From assembly GCA_028823855.1 (NCBI GenBank), contig JAPPFL010000054.1, positions 62,001 to 126,000 on the forward strand: a stretch of 64,000 nt of DNA, given 5' to 3'. The position numbers and the translations under genes are program-made. The notes beneath the pieces are model-generated. The model ran no database searches and had not been told where the DNA came from. It was given only the letters and a program-made list of their open reading frames with translations. Below are positions 1-9,329 of the stretch, in pieces (positions within the stretch are counted from its first letter, which is position 1; the number at the start of each line of letters is the position of its first letter). Source of the DNA: Albidovulum sp. (lineage in GTDB: Bacteria; Pseudomonadota; Alphaproteobacteria; Rhodobacterales; Rhodobacteraceae).

Positions 1-276
1 CGCGCAATCCTACGGGCGGCAAACAACGAAATCCTCCGGTCGATGGAAGGAGTCATCTTCTCGGCGCTGCTCAGTTCCATCCGGCTCACGAATTCCGACC
101 CGCGGGAGAACAAGTCTTCGATCCCGTTTCACAGGGAGGTGCTCGAGGCGATTCTTAAACGGGACGCGGCGACGGCCGAGGAGAAAATGTCGCGACACCT
201 CGACGATACCAGCGAGCGCCTGATCGCCGCGGTTGAAGGATTCGCAACGCCAGCGCGAATGCGCGCAGAGCGGTAG
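1..276 (+). CDS. GntR-family regulator, C-terminal FCD domain (5' end outside window)
   Basis: The reading frame is open from base 1 and ends at TAG 274-276, so the gene starts upstream of the window and its DNA-binding domain is not visible. The remaining ~91 residues match the end of an FCD (FadR C-terminal) ligand-binding domain: a helix with PFHREVLEAILKRDA followed by EEKMSRHLDDTSERL, the usual H...LxAIxxRDxxxAxxxMxxHL pattern whose histidines bind a metal or carboxylate ligand. Such proteins are usually local repressors of sugar-acid catabolic genes. Sitting 175 bp upstream of the XylF-like transporter operon on the same strand, it probably controls it; that link is inference. Confidence 0.75.
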   Translation, partial: RAILRAANNEILRSMEGVIFSALLSSIRLTNSDPRENKSSIPFHREVLEAILKRDAATAEEKMSRHLDDTSERLIAAVEGFATPARMRAER

Positions 277-451
277 GTCGCGGAGAAGGCTGCGAGAAGG
301 ACATTTATCACACGAATTCGGAGGGTGGCCGAATTAGTGGCGGTGCCAAGATCCGAACGGACAACTTGGCGGCACCAAGACATGCCAGAGCGGCATTCAA
401 CCACCAGTTCCCGGCGCCGAAGGTCGCCGATTCATCGATAAGGAGGTCATA

Positions 452-1513
452 ATGTATTCCAGTCTCAAGAAAGTGCTATTGGCAGGCTCCGCCTCGGCTG
501 TCTCTTTGGCAGCCGCCGGCGGCGCGCCTGCCGCCGATATGGTTGCTCTGCTTTTGCCAGAGAATGTGAACCCGCGTTGGGAGCAGCAAGACGCGACAGC
601 GTTTGTCGCTAAGATGGGGGAAATCGCTCCCGACGTGGCTGTCGAGGTGTTTAATGCGAACAACGATACTTCGGTTCAGCAGCGCCAAGCCGAGCAGGCT
701 CTAACCCAAGGGGCCAAGGTGCTCATCGTCATTCCGATCGACGGCGAAAGCTCGGCCATCATCGCAGATACAGCCGCCGAGGAAGGCGTACCAACGATCG
801 CATATGATCGCATGGTCAACTCGGCGAACACGACTTTCTGGGTGCAGGCGGACCTCGAGGGTATGGGTTACGACCAGGCAATGCACGTTATTGAGAATAC
901 GAAGGACGGCGATACGCTTGTGCTGCTGAAAGGATCTCCAACCGATCCCAACGCGGCCGTCATACACAATGGTCAGCTACGCGCCTTGACGCCGCTGTTT
1001 GAAAGCGGAGCTCGCATCATGGGCTACGAAAATTGGACGCCCGGCTGGGATCCGGCAATCGCCCGCCGCTCTATGGATCAGGCTTTGACCCAGCTCAACA
1101 ACAATGTGCAGGGAGTAGTGTCTTCCAATGACGGAAACGCGGGCGCGGCCATAGCTGCCATGGAGGAGCACGGCTTGGCCGGCACGGTGCCGGTATCGGG
1201 ACTTGATTGCACGGTTCAGGCGCAGCAGTTGATGTTGCTTGGCAAGCAGACCCAGTGCGGATGGCGTCCGCTCGCCGACATGGCTGCCGCAGCCGCGCAG
1301 GTTACCGCGCGTCTCGTGAAAGGAGAGGATTTCTCGGATCTCGCGCCGCAGACGGTCGTTAACGGCGTTGGCGCCGAGGTGGCCTATGTTCCTGTCGGTT
1401 CCTATTCAGCTATCGGCGCCGAAGGCGTATCATACGTAATCGAGAACGATCCCTCGATAACAAGGGAAATGGTATGCCAAGGCGAAGCTGCAGCAACCGA
1501 CTTCTGCCAGTAG
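452..1513 (+). CDS. XylF-like sugar ABC transporter, periplasmic binding protein
   Basis: This 353-residue periplasmic-binding protein (type I fold) starts with a signal peptide (lysines, then a hydrophobic stretch, cleavage near APAADM). The ATG has a strong ribosome site (AAGGAGG about 7 nt upstream). Segments such as AYDRMVN, LKGSPTDPNAAV and VVSSNDGNAGAAI align by eye with D-xylose-binding XylF. It should capture a pentose or related sugar in the periplasm and deliver it to the ATPase and permease encoded immediately downstream. Substrate is not fixed by sequence: the segment after the NDG motif (around CGWRPL) differs from enterobacterial XylF. Last residues include two Cys, possibly a disulfide. 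Family assignment is firm, sugar identity is not. Confidence 0.88.
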   Translation: MYSSLKKVLLAGSASAVSLAAAGGAPAADMVALLLPENVNPRWEQQDATAFVAKMGEIAPDVAVEVFNANNDTSVQQRQAEQALTQGAKVLIVIPIDGESSAIIADTAAEEGVPTIAYDRMVNSANTTFWVQADLEGMGYDQAMHVIENTKDGDTLVLLKGSPTDPNAAVIHNGQLRALTPLFESGARIMGYENWTPGWDPAIARRSMDQALTQLNNNVQGVVSSNDGNAGAAIAAMEEHGLAGTVPVSGLDCTVQAQQLMLLGKQTQCGWRPLADMAAAAAQVTARLVKGEDFSDLAPQTVVNGVGAEVAYVPVGSYSAIGAEGVSYVIENDPSITREMVCQGEAAATDFCQ

Positions 1514-1526
1514 GCAAAGTCCTAAA

Positions 1527-2342
1527 TTGACGGGCAAAGACTCAGCGGTGGGGCGTTCGGCCCCACCATCACATCTCCGGGTCTACGGTGTCCATAAGCG
1601 ATTTGGCGGCGTGCATGCCCTGCGCGGAGTCGATTTCGAAGTTGCGCGGGGCGAGGTAATGGCGTTGGTCGGCGATAACGGCGCGGGCAAATCGACGCTG
1701 ATGAAAGTTATCGCCGGCGCCCATACCGCCGACGAGGGCGAGTTCTGGATGGATGACCGCCAAGTGACGGTCAACAGTCCGCACGATGCCGCCGAACTGG
1801 GCATTCAGGTCGTCTATCAGGACCTGGCGCTTTGCGAGAACCTGGACGTTTCGGCCAACCTTTCACTCGGAGCCGAGCCCGTAAGTTCCGGGTGGCGCAT
1901 TCTCCCCCGGATGCTGCGCCCGATCGACGACCTGGAAATGGAAGTCAGAGCACAGAAGGCCATCAACCGGCTGGAGGTTCGTACGCTTAAATCGGTTCGC
2001 AGCAATGTTGGCGGCCTGTCGGGAGGGCAGCGTCAGGCTATTGCGATTGCGCGCGCGGTAGGAACTGAAAGCTCGGTTGTTCTACTGGATGAACCGACCG
2101 CGGCGCTCGGCGTCGCGCAGACCCGGCAGGTTCTTGACGTGGTCAAGCGACTGCGCGACACGAACCACGCGGTTGTTTACATCTCGCATAATCTGCGCGA
2201 CGTATTCGAAATCGCGGATCGAATCTGCGTGCTGCGCCATGGCGGAAATGTCGCGACTTGGAGCGTCAAAGACACGGCGCCCGATGAGATCGTCGGCGCG
2301 ATGACGCGTGGATTGGACGTGAGAGACGGGAATGCTGCCTGA
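1527..2342 (+). CDS. Sugar ABC transporter ATP-binding protein, single-domain
   Basis: A 271-residue ABC ATPase with Walker A GDNGAGKST, signature LSGGQRQ, Walker B VVLLDEPTAAL and a switch His in YISHNL. It energises the XylF/XylH-like importer. Classical XylG/RbsA/MglA proteins are about 500 residues with two ABC domains; this one has a single domain like FrcA, so the working transporter would use a homodimer. The start is TTG at 1527, 13 bp after the binding-protein stop; a GTG at about 1548 is an alternative. The end overlaps the permease gene by 11 bp, indicating translational coupling. Confidence 0.9.
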   Translation: MTGKDSAVGRSAPPSHLRVYGVHKRFGGVHALRGVDFEVARGEVMALVGDNGAGKSTLMKVIAGAHTADEGEFWMDDRQVTVNSPHDAAELGIQVVYQDLALCENLDVSANLSLGAEPVSSGWRILPRMLRPIDDLEMEVRAQKAINRLEVRTLKSVRSNVGGLSGGQRQAIAIARAVGTESSVVLLDEPTAALGVAQTRQVLDVVKRLRDTNHAVVYISHNLRDVFEIADRICVLRHGGNVATWSVKDTAPDEIVGAMTRGLDVRDGNAA

Positions 2343-3555
2343 AACAAACCGCACTATTGTCGACCGGTTGCGCGAGTTGCGCCAGACCCGGTTTGGCGCA
2401 TTCGTACCCGTGCTTCTGGCACTTGCGGCGATCTGGTTCTATTTCGGAGTCGCTGTGCCGCTTTGGGACTTCTGGTCCGACCCCGATGCCACCGGCATTC
2501 GGTTCATTTTTCTGAGCCCGCGCAACATCTACAACCTGTTCATGCAGTCTGCAGTGATCGCCACCTTGGCGGTGGGGATTACGATCGTTTTGCTTTTGGG
2601 CGATATCGATCTTTCGGCGGCGGCTACCGCCGGAGTATGCGCCGCATTGCTGGGCGTACTGGTGCTTGCCGGCGTGCCGGGCTGGCTGGCTTGCCTGATC
2701 GTAATGGGGGTTGGAATTGTCATGGGAGCGGCGCAGGGCCTGCTGGTCGCTTACGTCGGCATTCCTTCCTTCGTCGTCACGCTGGCGGGTTTGCTGGGCT
2801 ATCAGGGCCTAATGCAGAAGATTCTGCCGACCGGCAACCTGAACATCGGCGACCCCTTCGTCCGGTCCATTGCGAGAGTGCTGATCCCCGATTTTTGGGG
2901 GCTTGTCCTAGCAACGGCTCTGGTCGCGTTCGTTACAGCTCTGGCGCTTCGCCGCCAGGCTCGCCGGAAGGCAAGGGGGCTGGAACTGGACAGCGGGCTT
3001 GCCATCTGGGGGCAGGTCGCTTTTTTCGCCGTGCTGGTTTACGCGGCCGTAATCACAATGAACAGCTACCGTTCACTGCCCCTGATGATCCTCTTGCTCG
3101 TAGCTCTGACCGCTTTGGTTGGCTGGGTCACCACTTCCACGCCCTTCGGGCGCTCGATCTTTGCCGTGGGCGGAAACGCGGAAAGCGCTCGCCGGGTCGG
3201 GATGAATGTGAAGCGCATTCGGGTTGCCGCCTTCGGCATCGTCGGCCTGATGGCGGCGATCGGCGGGATTTTCGGCGCATCGCGTTTCGGCTCGGTGTCG
3301 TACACGGCATTTGCGGGAGGGTCTCTGCTTCTCGAAAGCATCGGGGCGGCCGTTATCGGAGGCACCTCGCTGTTTGGCGGGCGCGGGTCGGTGTGGAACG
3401 CGATACTAGGCGCTTTGGTGATCGGCTCGCTCGGCAACGGCCTGGATCTGTCGGGAGCAAGCGCTGCGGACAAGCTGATGTTTTCGGGCGCGATTTTGAT
3501 TCTTGCCGTTGCGATAGATTCGATTTCCAGGCCTGCCGGCGGATCGCCGAGATAG
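2332..3555 (+). CDS. XylH-like sugar ABC transporter permease
   Basis: A 407-residue inner-membrane protein of the BPD_transp_2 family (XylH/RbsC type). About ten hydrophobic segments are visible, with the family motif region GDIDLSAAATAGVCAALLG near residue 95 and a C-terminal GGTSLFGGRGSVWNAILGA loop. XylH proteins are typically 390-400 residues, so length fits. It overlaps the ATPase gene by 11 bp and completes the binding protein-ATPase-permease set. A hydrophilic stretch rich in Arg (residues about 205-220) is the predicted cytoplasmic loop. Confident on family and role, not on the sugar. Confidence 0.9.
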   Translation: MLPETNRTIVDRLRELRQTRFGAFVPVLLALAAIWFYFGVAVPLWDFWSDPDATGIRFIFLSPRNIYNLFMQSAVIATLAVGITIVLLLGDIDLSAAATAGVCAALLGVLVLAGVPGWLACLIVMGVGIVMGAAQGLLVAYVGIPSFVVTLAGLLGYQGLMQKILPTGNLNIGDPFVRSIARVLIPDFWGLVLATALVAFVTALALRRQARRKARGLELDSGLAIWGQVAFFAVLVYAAVITMNSYRSLPLMILLLVALTALVGWVTTSTPFGRSIFAVGGNAESARRVGMNVKRIRVAAFGIVGLMAAIGGIFGASRFGSVSYTAFAGGSLLLESIGAAVIGGTSLFGGRGSVWNAILGALVIGSLGNGLDLSGASAADKLMFSGAILILAVAIDSISRPAGGSPR

Positions 3556-3565
3556 GGGCGAATCC

Positions 3566-4012
3566 ATGGTAACGGGCGAGAAAAGGCAGCTACTTGATCT
3601 CATACTGGACGAATTGGTACCTCCTAGCGCGGACGGTAGAATTCCGGGAGCGGGCGAAGCGGGTGTCGCCGAGTTCCTGCCCTCGTCGGAATCGTACGTT
3701 CCGAAACCCCTCGATGCGGTAAATTCGGTACTTTCCAGCGTATCTGCGAAATCCGCGGATTTTTCCGCTCTGGATCGGACGGAGCGCGTGTCGGTTTTGA
3801 AGGCGGTGGAGGCCGACAAGCCGGAATCATTCGAAACGCTCGTCCGCCTAACGTACATGGGCTACTACAGCCAGCCCGGAATCCGCCCGCTGTTCGGAGT
3901 CGGCGCACATCCCGTTCATCCCGAGGGCTACGCGGTGGAACGCGAGAGCGACGAGCTACTGGCTGAATTGACGAAATCGGTGCGTTCGCGCGGTTCGAAC
4001 TATCGCGCCTAG
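3566..4012 (+). CDS. Gluconate 2-dehydrogenase subunit 3-type protein
   Basis: A 148-residue protein matching the gluconate 2-dehydrogenase subunit 3 family (LLDLILDELVPPSADGRIPG near the start, then YYSQPGIRPLFGVGAHPVHPEGY). In known systems this small subunit supports the GMC-type flavoprotein encoded next door. Family members usually carry a Tat signal peptide; here the conserved domain starts almost at the first Met, so no export signal is visible and the complex may be cytoplasmic. It lies 10 bp after the permease and 23 bp before the flavoprotein, so it is part of the same operon. No cytochrome c subunit is present nearby. Confidence 0.75.
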   Translation: MVTGEKRQLLDLILDELVPPSADGRIPGAGEAGVAEFLPSSESYVPKPLDAVNSVLSSVSAKSADFSALDRTERVSVLKAVEADKPESFETLVRLTYMGYYSQPGIRPLFGVGAHPVHPEGYAVERESDELLAELTKSVRSRGSNYRA

Positions 4013-4035
4013 GGAGCAGCCGAGGTGGAAGATGC

Positions 4036-5655
4036 ATGAGTAACGATCCGGTTGATGTTTTAATCATCGGCGCAGGAGCCTCCGGTGCCGCATTCGCCTG
4101 GTCAATAATCGACACCCGCATGCGAATTCTGTGCCTGGAGCAGGGTCCTCGAATCGCCGACAAGGAGTTTCCGAGCCGCCGAGACGATTACGAGCTGGCG
4201 CGGTACGCGGAATTCTCGTGCGACCCGAACGTGCGGAGGCTTAAGCAAGACTATCCCATCAATTCCTCCGATAGCTGCATCGCGCCGGTGAACTGGAACG
4301 GCGTCGGAGGTTCCACGATCAATTTTCTCGGCCATTGGGTGCGGATGAAGCCCTCCGACTTCAAAGCGCGGTCGCTGGACGGCGTGGCCGACGACTGGCC
4401 GGTCGACTATCCTACCCTGGAGCCATTCTACGAATTGAATGATCGCAATACCGGGGTATCGGGGCTAGGCGGCAATCCAGCCTATCCGCCCTACTGTCCC
4501 GAACTGCCTCCGATTCCTATCGGCAAGCTAGGCCAAACGCTGGCGAATGGGTTCAACAAGCTAGGCTGGCACTGGTGGCCCTCGGACGTCGCGATCCTCT
4601 CGCAGGATCACGATGGCCGCCAGAAATGCGTGAACGCGGGCACCTGCGATTTGGGGTGCGCCGCCGGCGCAAAGGGAGGAACCAACTTCACTTATTGGCC
4701 GATGCTGGAGAATGCACGGGTAGAATTGCGCACGGAATGCAGAGTGCGAGAAATCCTGGTCGATCAGTCTACGGGCTTTGCCACGGGAGTGCTCTACCAC
4801 GGACCGGACGGACAAGTGCATGAACAGAAGGCCGAACTCGTCGTCCTCGCCTGCAACGGCATCGGCACGCCTAGACTCCTGCTTAACTCGACATCCAGGC
4901 TTTTCCCCGACGGCCTTGCTAATCGCTCGGGGAAAGTTGGCAAATTTCTAATGTTCCACCCGCTAACCGGAGTTGCCGGCGTATTTGACGAACCGATGAG
5001 GGGCCACGAGGGGCCTATGGCTTGCGCGATCCTGAGTCAGGAATTCTATGAAACCGACCCGAGCAACGACTTCGTTCGCGGTTACGGATTGCATTCCGGC
5101 CGCTCAACCACGCCGATGACCTACGCGCTTGGCGGCTATGGAATCGACGACCCGATACCCTGGGGCGAAGCCCACCGCGAAGTCATGGACGGCCAATATC
5201 CCTATCTTGCCGGCTTGACGGTCGTAACCGAAGACCTGCCGGAAGAGCGAAACTGCGTAACGCTTGATACAGGTTTGACCGACAGCGACGGTATTCCGGC
5301 GCCCAAGGTAGCGTATCGGATAAGCGAGAATACGAGGAAAATGTTGAAGCACGGCGAGGAAAGATCGAAGGAGGCTCTCCTGGCGGCCGGGGCAAAAACG
5401 ATTCTTGCCAAGAATGGCGATAGCGTCTGGCGGCGCGCGGGATGGCACCAGATGGGCACGTGCCGCATGGGGAAGGATCCGGAGACTTCAGTTGTCGATG
5501 GCTGGGGCCGCAGCCACGACGTAAAGAACCTGTTTATCGTGGACGGTTCGATATTCGTAACTTCCGGCGCTGTAAACCCGACTTCGACCATTCAGGCTCT
5601 TGCGCTCTACATCGGCGAGTGCATTAAGTCCAATATCGGTAACCTGTTCGATTGA
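4036..5655 (+). CDS. GMC-family FAD oxidoreductase (gluconate dehydrogenase/choline dehydrogenase-like)
   Basis: A 539-residue flavoprotein with an N-terminal Rossmann motif VLIIGAGASGAAFA (FAD binding), the GMC signature around GGSTINFLGHWVRM, and the C-terminal active-site block GWHQMGTCRMG...NPTSTIQALA holding the His and Asn expected of GMC oxidoreductases. It would oxidise a sugar or sugar-acid hydroxyl, passing electrons to an acceptor. A Cys-rich stretch (CVNAGTCDLGCAAGAKGG, residues about 200-215) is typical of the gluconate-dehydrogenase branch. No Tat or Sec signal is visible. With subunit 3 upstream and a dehydratase downstream, an oxidise-then-dehydrate sugar pathway is inferred. 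Confidence 0.88.
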   Translation: MSNDPVDVLIIGAGASGAAFAWSIIDTRMRILCLEQGPRIADKEFPSRRDDYELARYAEFSCDPNVRRLKQDYPINSSDSCIAPVNWNGVGGSTINFLGHWVRMKPSDFKARSLDGVADDWPVDYPTLEPFYELNDRNTGVSGLGGNPAYPPYCPELPPIPIGKLGQTLANGFNKLGWHWWPSDVAILSQDHDGRQKCVNAGTCDLGCAAGAKGGTNFTYWPMLENARVELRTECRVREILVDQSTGFATGVLYHGPDGQVHEQKAELVVLACNGIGTPRLLLNSTSRLFPDGLANRSGKVGKFLMFHPLTGVAGVFDEPMRGHEGPMACAILSQEFYETDPSNDFVRGYGLHSGRSTTPMTYALGGYGIDDPIPWGEAHREVMDGQYPYLAGLTVVTEDLPEERNCVTLDTGLTDSDGIPAPKVAYRISENTRKMLKHGEERSKEALLAAGAKTILAKNGDSVWRRAGWHQMGTCRMGKDPETSVVDGWGRSHDVKNLFIVDGSIFVTSGAVNPTSTIQALALYIGECIKSNIGNLFD

Positions 5656-6019
5656 AGCGAATGACGGACTTTCCGGTAGGGCAGAATGAGTGCGGCGCGG
5701 CTGCCTGCACCGGCATTGCTTTTCCGCAACCGATCGCCAATTGGCATTTGGAGCGAATGAACCCGGGCGAGCGACGCGAATTAGTTCTTGCGAACGCCGC
5801 CTTCAAACATAGCCGCATCCGCTGCGAGTCAAATAATGAGGCTCGCAATTCCTGCGATAGATTCCTCGGTTGCGAGCGATCCGGAAGATCCAATTGCCAT
5901 TTCGTCCTTCCGCATGGCGGCTTCGAGAAGTCGGGGGACGAGCGAGTTCGGGAGAATCCCGAACCGAGTTTCGATTTTGCAATAAGCTAAGGAGTCCGCG
6001 CCTTGGACCGAGAGGCCAA
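5656..6019. other. Intergenic stretch, no gene seen
   Basis: 364 bp between the GMC gene and the enolase-superfamily gene. An open frame from about 5652 gives 112 residues with no recognisable motif and poor composition; I do not call it. A hairpin lies near its end (5946-5964), and a ribosome site (GAGAGG) sits 6 nt before the ATG at 6020. Confidence 0.6.
5946..5964 (+). terminator. Perfect 8-bp hairpin, possible terminator
   Basis: GTTCGGGA, a 3-nt loop GAA, then TCCCGAAC, followed by a moderately T-rich stretch. It could end the transcript of the GMC gene or attenuate the downstream dehydratase gene. The T-run is weak, so this is tentative. Confidence 0.35.
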
Positions 6020-7189
6020 ATGAAAATTACCAGCGTAAAGAGTCACGTTCTGCAATACGACATGGCCGAGGAACTGGGCTATTCGCAGCAGTTTTACGCC
6101 AAGCGTAGCGCGCATCTCGTCGAAGTGACGACTGACGAGGGAATCACCGGCTGGGGAGAATGCTTCGGACCCGGCAATGTCGCGATAGCCAATAAGGGGA
6201 TCGTAGAGCGCGTCATCCAGCCGATGGTGCTGGGCGACGATCCTTTGGATCGGGATGTCATCTGGCACAAGGTCTACAACCTGTTGCGGGATCATGGCCA
6301 GATGGGGATGCCTATGCAGTCGCTTTCGGGCGTGGACATTGCGCTGTGGGATATTGCCGGCAAGGTTGCGGGAATGCCGCTCCACAAGCTGATCGGAGGG
6401 GCCCATCGGTCTCGCGTGAAAGCCTACGGCTACGGAATGATGCTGAAGCGCGAAAGCGTGCTCGATCATGCCGCCCGATTTCGAGACGAGGCTGCCGCCA
6501 TCCGAGAAAAGGGCTTCGCGGCCGCCAAAATGAAGGTGGGGCTGGGCCCTAGGGAGGATGTTGAACTATGCAAGGCGGTTCGACAAGGTGTCGGCGACGG
6601 TTTCAGGTTCATGGTCGACGCAAACCACTGCTACACGACCTCGGATGCATTCTATGTTGGCAGAGCGCTGGAGGAGCTAGGCGCATACTGGTTTGAAGAA
6701 CCCGTGGCTCCGGAAGACCTTGACGGCTATCGCGAATTGCGCGCGGGGCTCAAAGTCAATATAGCCGGCGGCGAAGCTGAGTTCAATCGATGGCGCTGGC
6801 GGCAGATTCTTGAAAACCGGGGTCTGGACATTGCCCAGCCGGAAGTCTGCGCGATTGGCGGAATTAGCGAATACCTCCGCATTCTAGCCCTTTCCCACGC
6901 CCATTTCACCCCGGTGATCAACCATGTGTGGGGCTCCGCAATAGCCATGGCTACCAATTTGCAGCTGCTGGCGGCTATGCCGTCATTGCCCGGCGGGATG
7001 TTTCCCTGGGAACCGCTTCTTGAATTCGATACTACGGAAAACAAGTTTCGCGACGACCTTCTCGACGATCCGTTAAACGTCCAGCAGCAAGTGAAATCTT
7101 CCAACGGATATGTTGAAGTTCCGCAAGGGCCCGGAATAGGCGCGGAGCCCGATCTAGATTTTCTGAAGCACTACGAAATCGACGTCTGA
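6020..7189 (+). CDS. Mandelate racemase/muconate lactonizing enzyme superfamily protein (probable sugar-acid dehydratase)
   Basis: A 389-residue enolase-superfamily enzyme. Visible catalytic parts: the KxK base motif (K170-M-K172), metal ligands Asp200 (VDANH), Glu226 (WFEEP) and Glu252 (GGEAEF), and a barrel His302 (NHVWGS) as general acid/base. This is the mandelate-racemase subgroup pattern, which mostly dehydrates aldonic or uronic acids to 2-keto-3-deoxy acids. The frame is open 50 codons further upstream, but the ATG at 6020 with GAGAGG six bases before it begins the conserved MKITSVKSHVL start. It fits downstream of the GMC dehydrogenase in a sugar oxidation route. Confidence 0.88.
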   Translation: MKITSVKSHVLQYDMAEELGYSQQFYAKRSAHLVEVTTDEGITGWGECFGPGNVAIANKGIVERVIQPMVLGDDPLDRDVIWHKVYNLLRDHGQMGMPMQSLSGVDIALWDIAGKVAGMPLHKLIGGAHRSRVKAYGYGMMLKRESVLDHAARFRDEAAAIREKGFAAAKMKVGLGPREDVELCKAVRQGVGDGFRFMVDANHCYTTSDAFYVGRALEELGAYWFEEPVAPEDLDGYRELRAGLKVNIAGGEAEFNRWRWRQILENRGLDIAQPEVCAIGGISEYLRILALSHAHFTPVINHVWGSAIAMATNLQLLAAMPSLPGGMFPWEPLLEFDTTENKFRDDLLDDPLNVQQQVKSSNGYVEVPQGPGIGAEPDLDFLKHYEIDV

Positions 7190-7774
7190 ACTGTCGAGCG
7201 AGCGCCTACGCCTGCCAATGAAGGCTTAACCACTGCGGGCAGGCGAGCGCGGCGCGCAGCAGTCCGCAGCGTTTTCGCTGAACAGAAACGTTGGCGGGAA
7301 GCCTCCTGGCCTCGAGCCAATCTCGTCGAACAAGCGATATTCAATGAATGATTTCGCTCGGGCGATATTTCGCTCGATTTACAGAAACGCGGTTTAGGAA
7401 CGCCTCGCCTATTCTTCGACAAGCGATCGGCACGCCTGGAAATTGGCAAGCATATTGCATTGCCGGGCTGCGCAACCCACAAGGCGAGTTCTCTGCGAAC
7501 GCCCGGCAATGCTACGCTATGCGGCGGAATCTGCTAAACTCGCTACATATGAAGTTCAAATTCCGAGCATGCATTCGTTAATTGCGCGGGCGGTTGGACA
7601 ACCGTTAGTTCGGCGCTTGGGCGGGCCCAGATAAGCGTTGCCGTCAATAGCGGCTTTTAGTTCAAATTCAGTTTCGCAATTGATCATATTCAGCCTTCAA
7701 TGCAGCCAAAGAAGGAATTCATGCTGTGGTTTGCCTTCAATTAACCGAAGAAATCATTCCAAATTAAAGATAGA
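7190..7774. other. Intergenic stretch, nothing recognised
   Basis: 585 bp after the dehydratase gene. Short open frames on both strands show no motifs. Base composition drops towards AT near 7650-7770. It ends where the Fic-like remnant begins. Confidence 0.55.
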
Positions 7775-9061
7775 GTGAATCAAGAGATCGATTCTCGGCT
7801 TAAGTCAAGGGCGGCGAATTTTGTCCAGTATCCGGAATCAAATTTCCATTCGCGCCGGGGAGTATGGGTGTCAGCCTATCGGATACAGCGCTTTTTTCCT
7901 GCGCCATTGCCGCCCGATCCTCCGGTAAATTCCGCCCGGAAGTTGCATATGCTTCTTTCCGAAGCCGACGCGGCAAAAGGCCGACTGGACGGTTCAATAC
8001 AGACGCTTCCGCATTAGCATTTGTTCGTATTGATGCTCGTCCGATAGGAAGCCGCGCTTTCAAGTCAAATCGAGGGCACTCGAAGTTCGCCACAGGATCT
8101 TTGCGCAGCCGAAGCCAGTATTTTTGCGCCGAATCAAGCCGGAGACGTGGACGAAGCGCTGCACAGCGTCAAAGCCGCGAAGCACGGGCCAAGAAAATTA
8201 TCTGAAATTCCAGTCTCCGCTCGACAGATGCGGGAAAACCATTCCGAGCTTCCTCAATGTAAGCGAGATTCCAATCTCGCGCCGGGAGAGCTGCGAACTC
8301 GCCAGAACTGGATTGGTCCGGCCGGGTGCGCACTGCATGAAGCGCCCTTGGTTTCGTCGCCATTTCAACAGGTCGCAAATGATATGCCGCTACCGGAGCG
8401 ATTGATTCACGCCGATTCGAAGTCGCCCTTACCGGTCAAAATCGGACCGGCCCAATTCCAGTCCGAAACCACTCGCCCCTTTCTGCACGGCGCCGTTCGC
8501 GTCGGGCCACTGCTCATCACGCTCTTGCAATGCGAGCAGGGCGCGTTGCAAAATCGGTTCTCTGCCCATCCCGGTATTTTAAGCAGAATAGGCGGCGGTA
8601 TAGCGAAGAATTGCAATCGGTTCGCGATGCCGGAACTTGGGAGCAGTGGCTCGCCTTATTCCCTGAAGGAATCGTGTCGGCAAGCGGACAGGCGGTCGAT
8701 ACGCGAGAAGAGTTCTCGTCCTTCGCAAAAAAATCGTCGCGTAGTCACGGGCAGCTTGGGGTATGCCGCCGCCAACGGCCATCGTTTGCCGGAGTACGTA
8801 TTTGTCCGTCCGATCATGCCGGTAATGGACGCGCAGCAGCTGGCAAAAACTTCTTTCGCAACGGCCAACGATCTGGTTGCGCGGATGGTCAAATTCGGAA
8901 TCTTACGCGAAATCGCCGGCCGATCCCGCAACCGGAGTTTCATTTACCAAGATTACGTCGGGCTATTTCATGATTCCCTGGCGTTGAATGACGAAGGATC
9001 TCCCGTTTCGAATCCCAAGAAATCCAAATTTCGCAGCGCGCTGGAATGCCGGACAAGGTAA
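7775..9061 (+). pseudogene. Fic-family AMPylase pseudogene (two amber stops, two frameshifts)
   Basis: Three pieces reconstruct a class II Fic protein. In one frame: FFPAPLPPDPP and LLSEADAAKGRLDGS, then TAG at 8015, FVLMLVR, TAG at 8045, EAALSSQIEGTRSS (the N-terminal inhibitory helix motif, 8060-8080), then GELRTRQNWIG. The catalytic HPFxDGNGRxGR loop is degraded to RPFLHGAVRVGP (8474-8509). Near 8550 the match shifts to another frame (SRYFKQNRRRYSEELQSVRD) and returns near an A7 run at 8727-8733, giving a winged-helix tail with ATANDLVARMVKFGILRE. Intact relatives are about 370-400 residues. The His and Asn of the active site are gone, so no AMPylation is expected. Partners are not visible. 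Confidence 0.85.
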
Positions 9062-9329
9062 GCCGGTTGCTGTTGCAGGAGCGACGGCAGGCGCCGAAGG
9101 TAGAAGCCGAAACCAAAAGGGCGGCTGATTCAGAGAGAATTGACAAAATTGCGAACATTCGCGCCCTTAACGGCAATACCTGAAATTCGGTTGGCCGCGC
9201 GAGTCGCGCAGCCGTTCCGGGAGTTTTCGAAAAGACGATTCTTCAGGTCGTGTCTGCGTGACGCGAAGCGCGCCGGATTGCCGCCTATCTGGCGCTGAAA
9301 ATTTGGAACCGAATTTCGGGGACGAGAAA

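Noticed and set aside
2463-3572. 369-residue frame overlapping the XylH-like permease
   Set aside because: Shadow of the permease gene; no membrane helices and no homology in that frame.
5652-5990. 112-residue open frame after the GMC gene
   Set aside because: Starts with TTG inside the previous stop region, has no motif and erratic composition.
8147-9061. A 304-residue intact gene
   Set aside because: Although open, this frame is only part of the Fic-like sequence; homology continues upstream through two TAG codons and leaves the frame between about 8550 and 8730.
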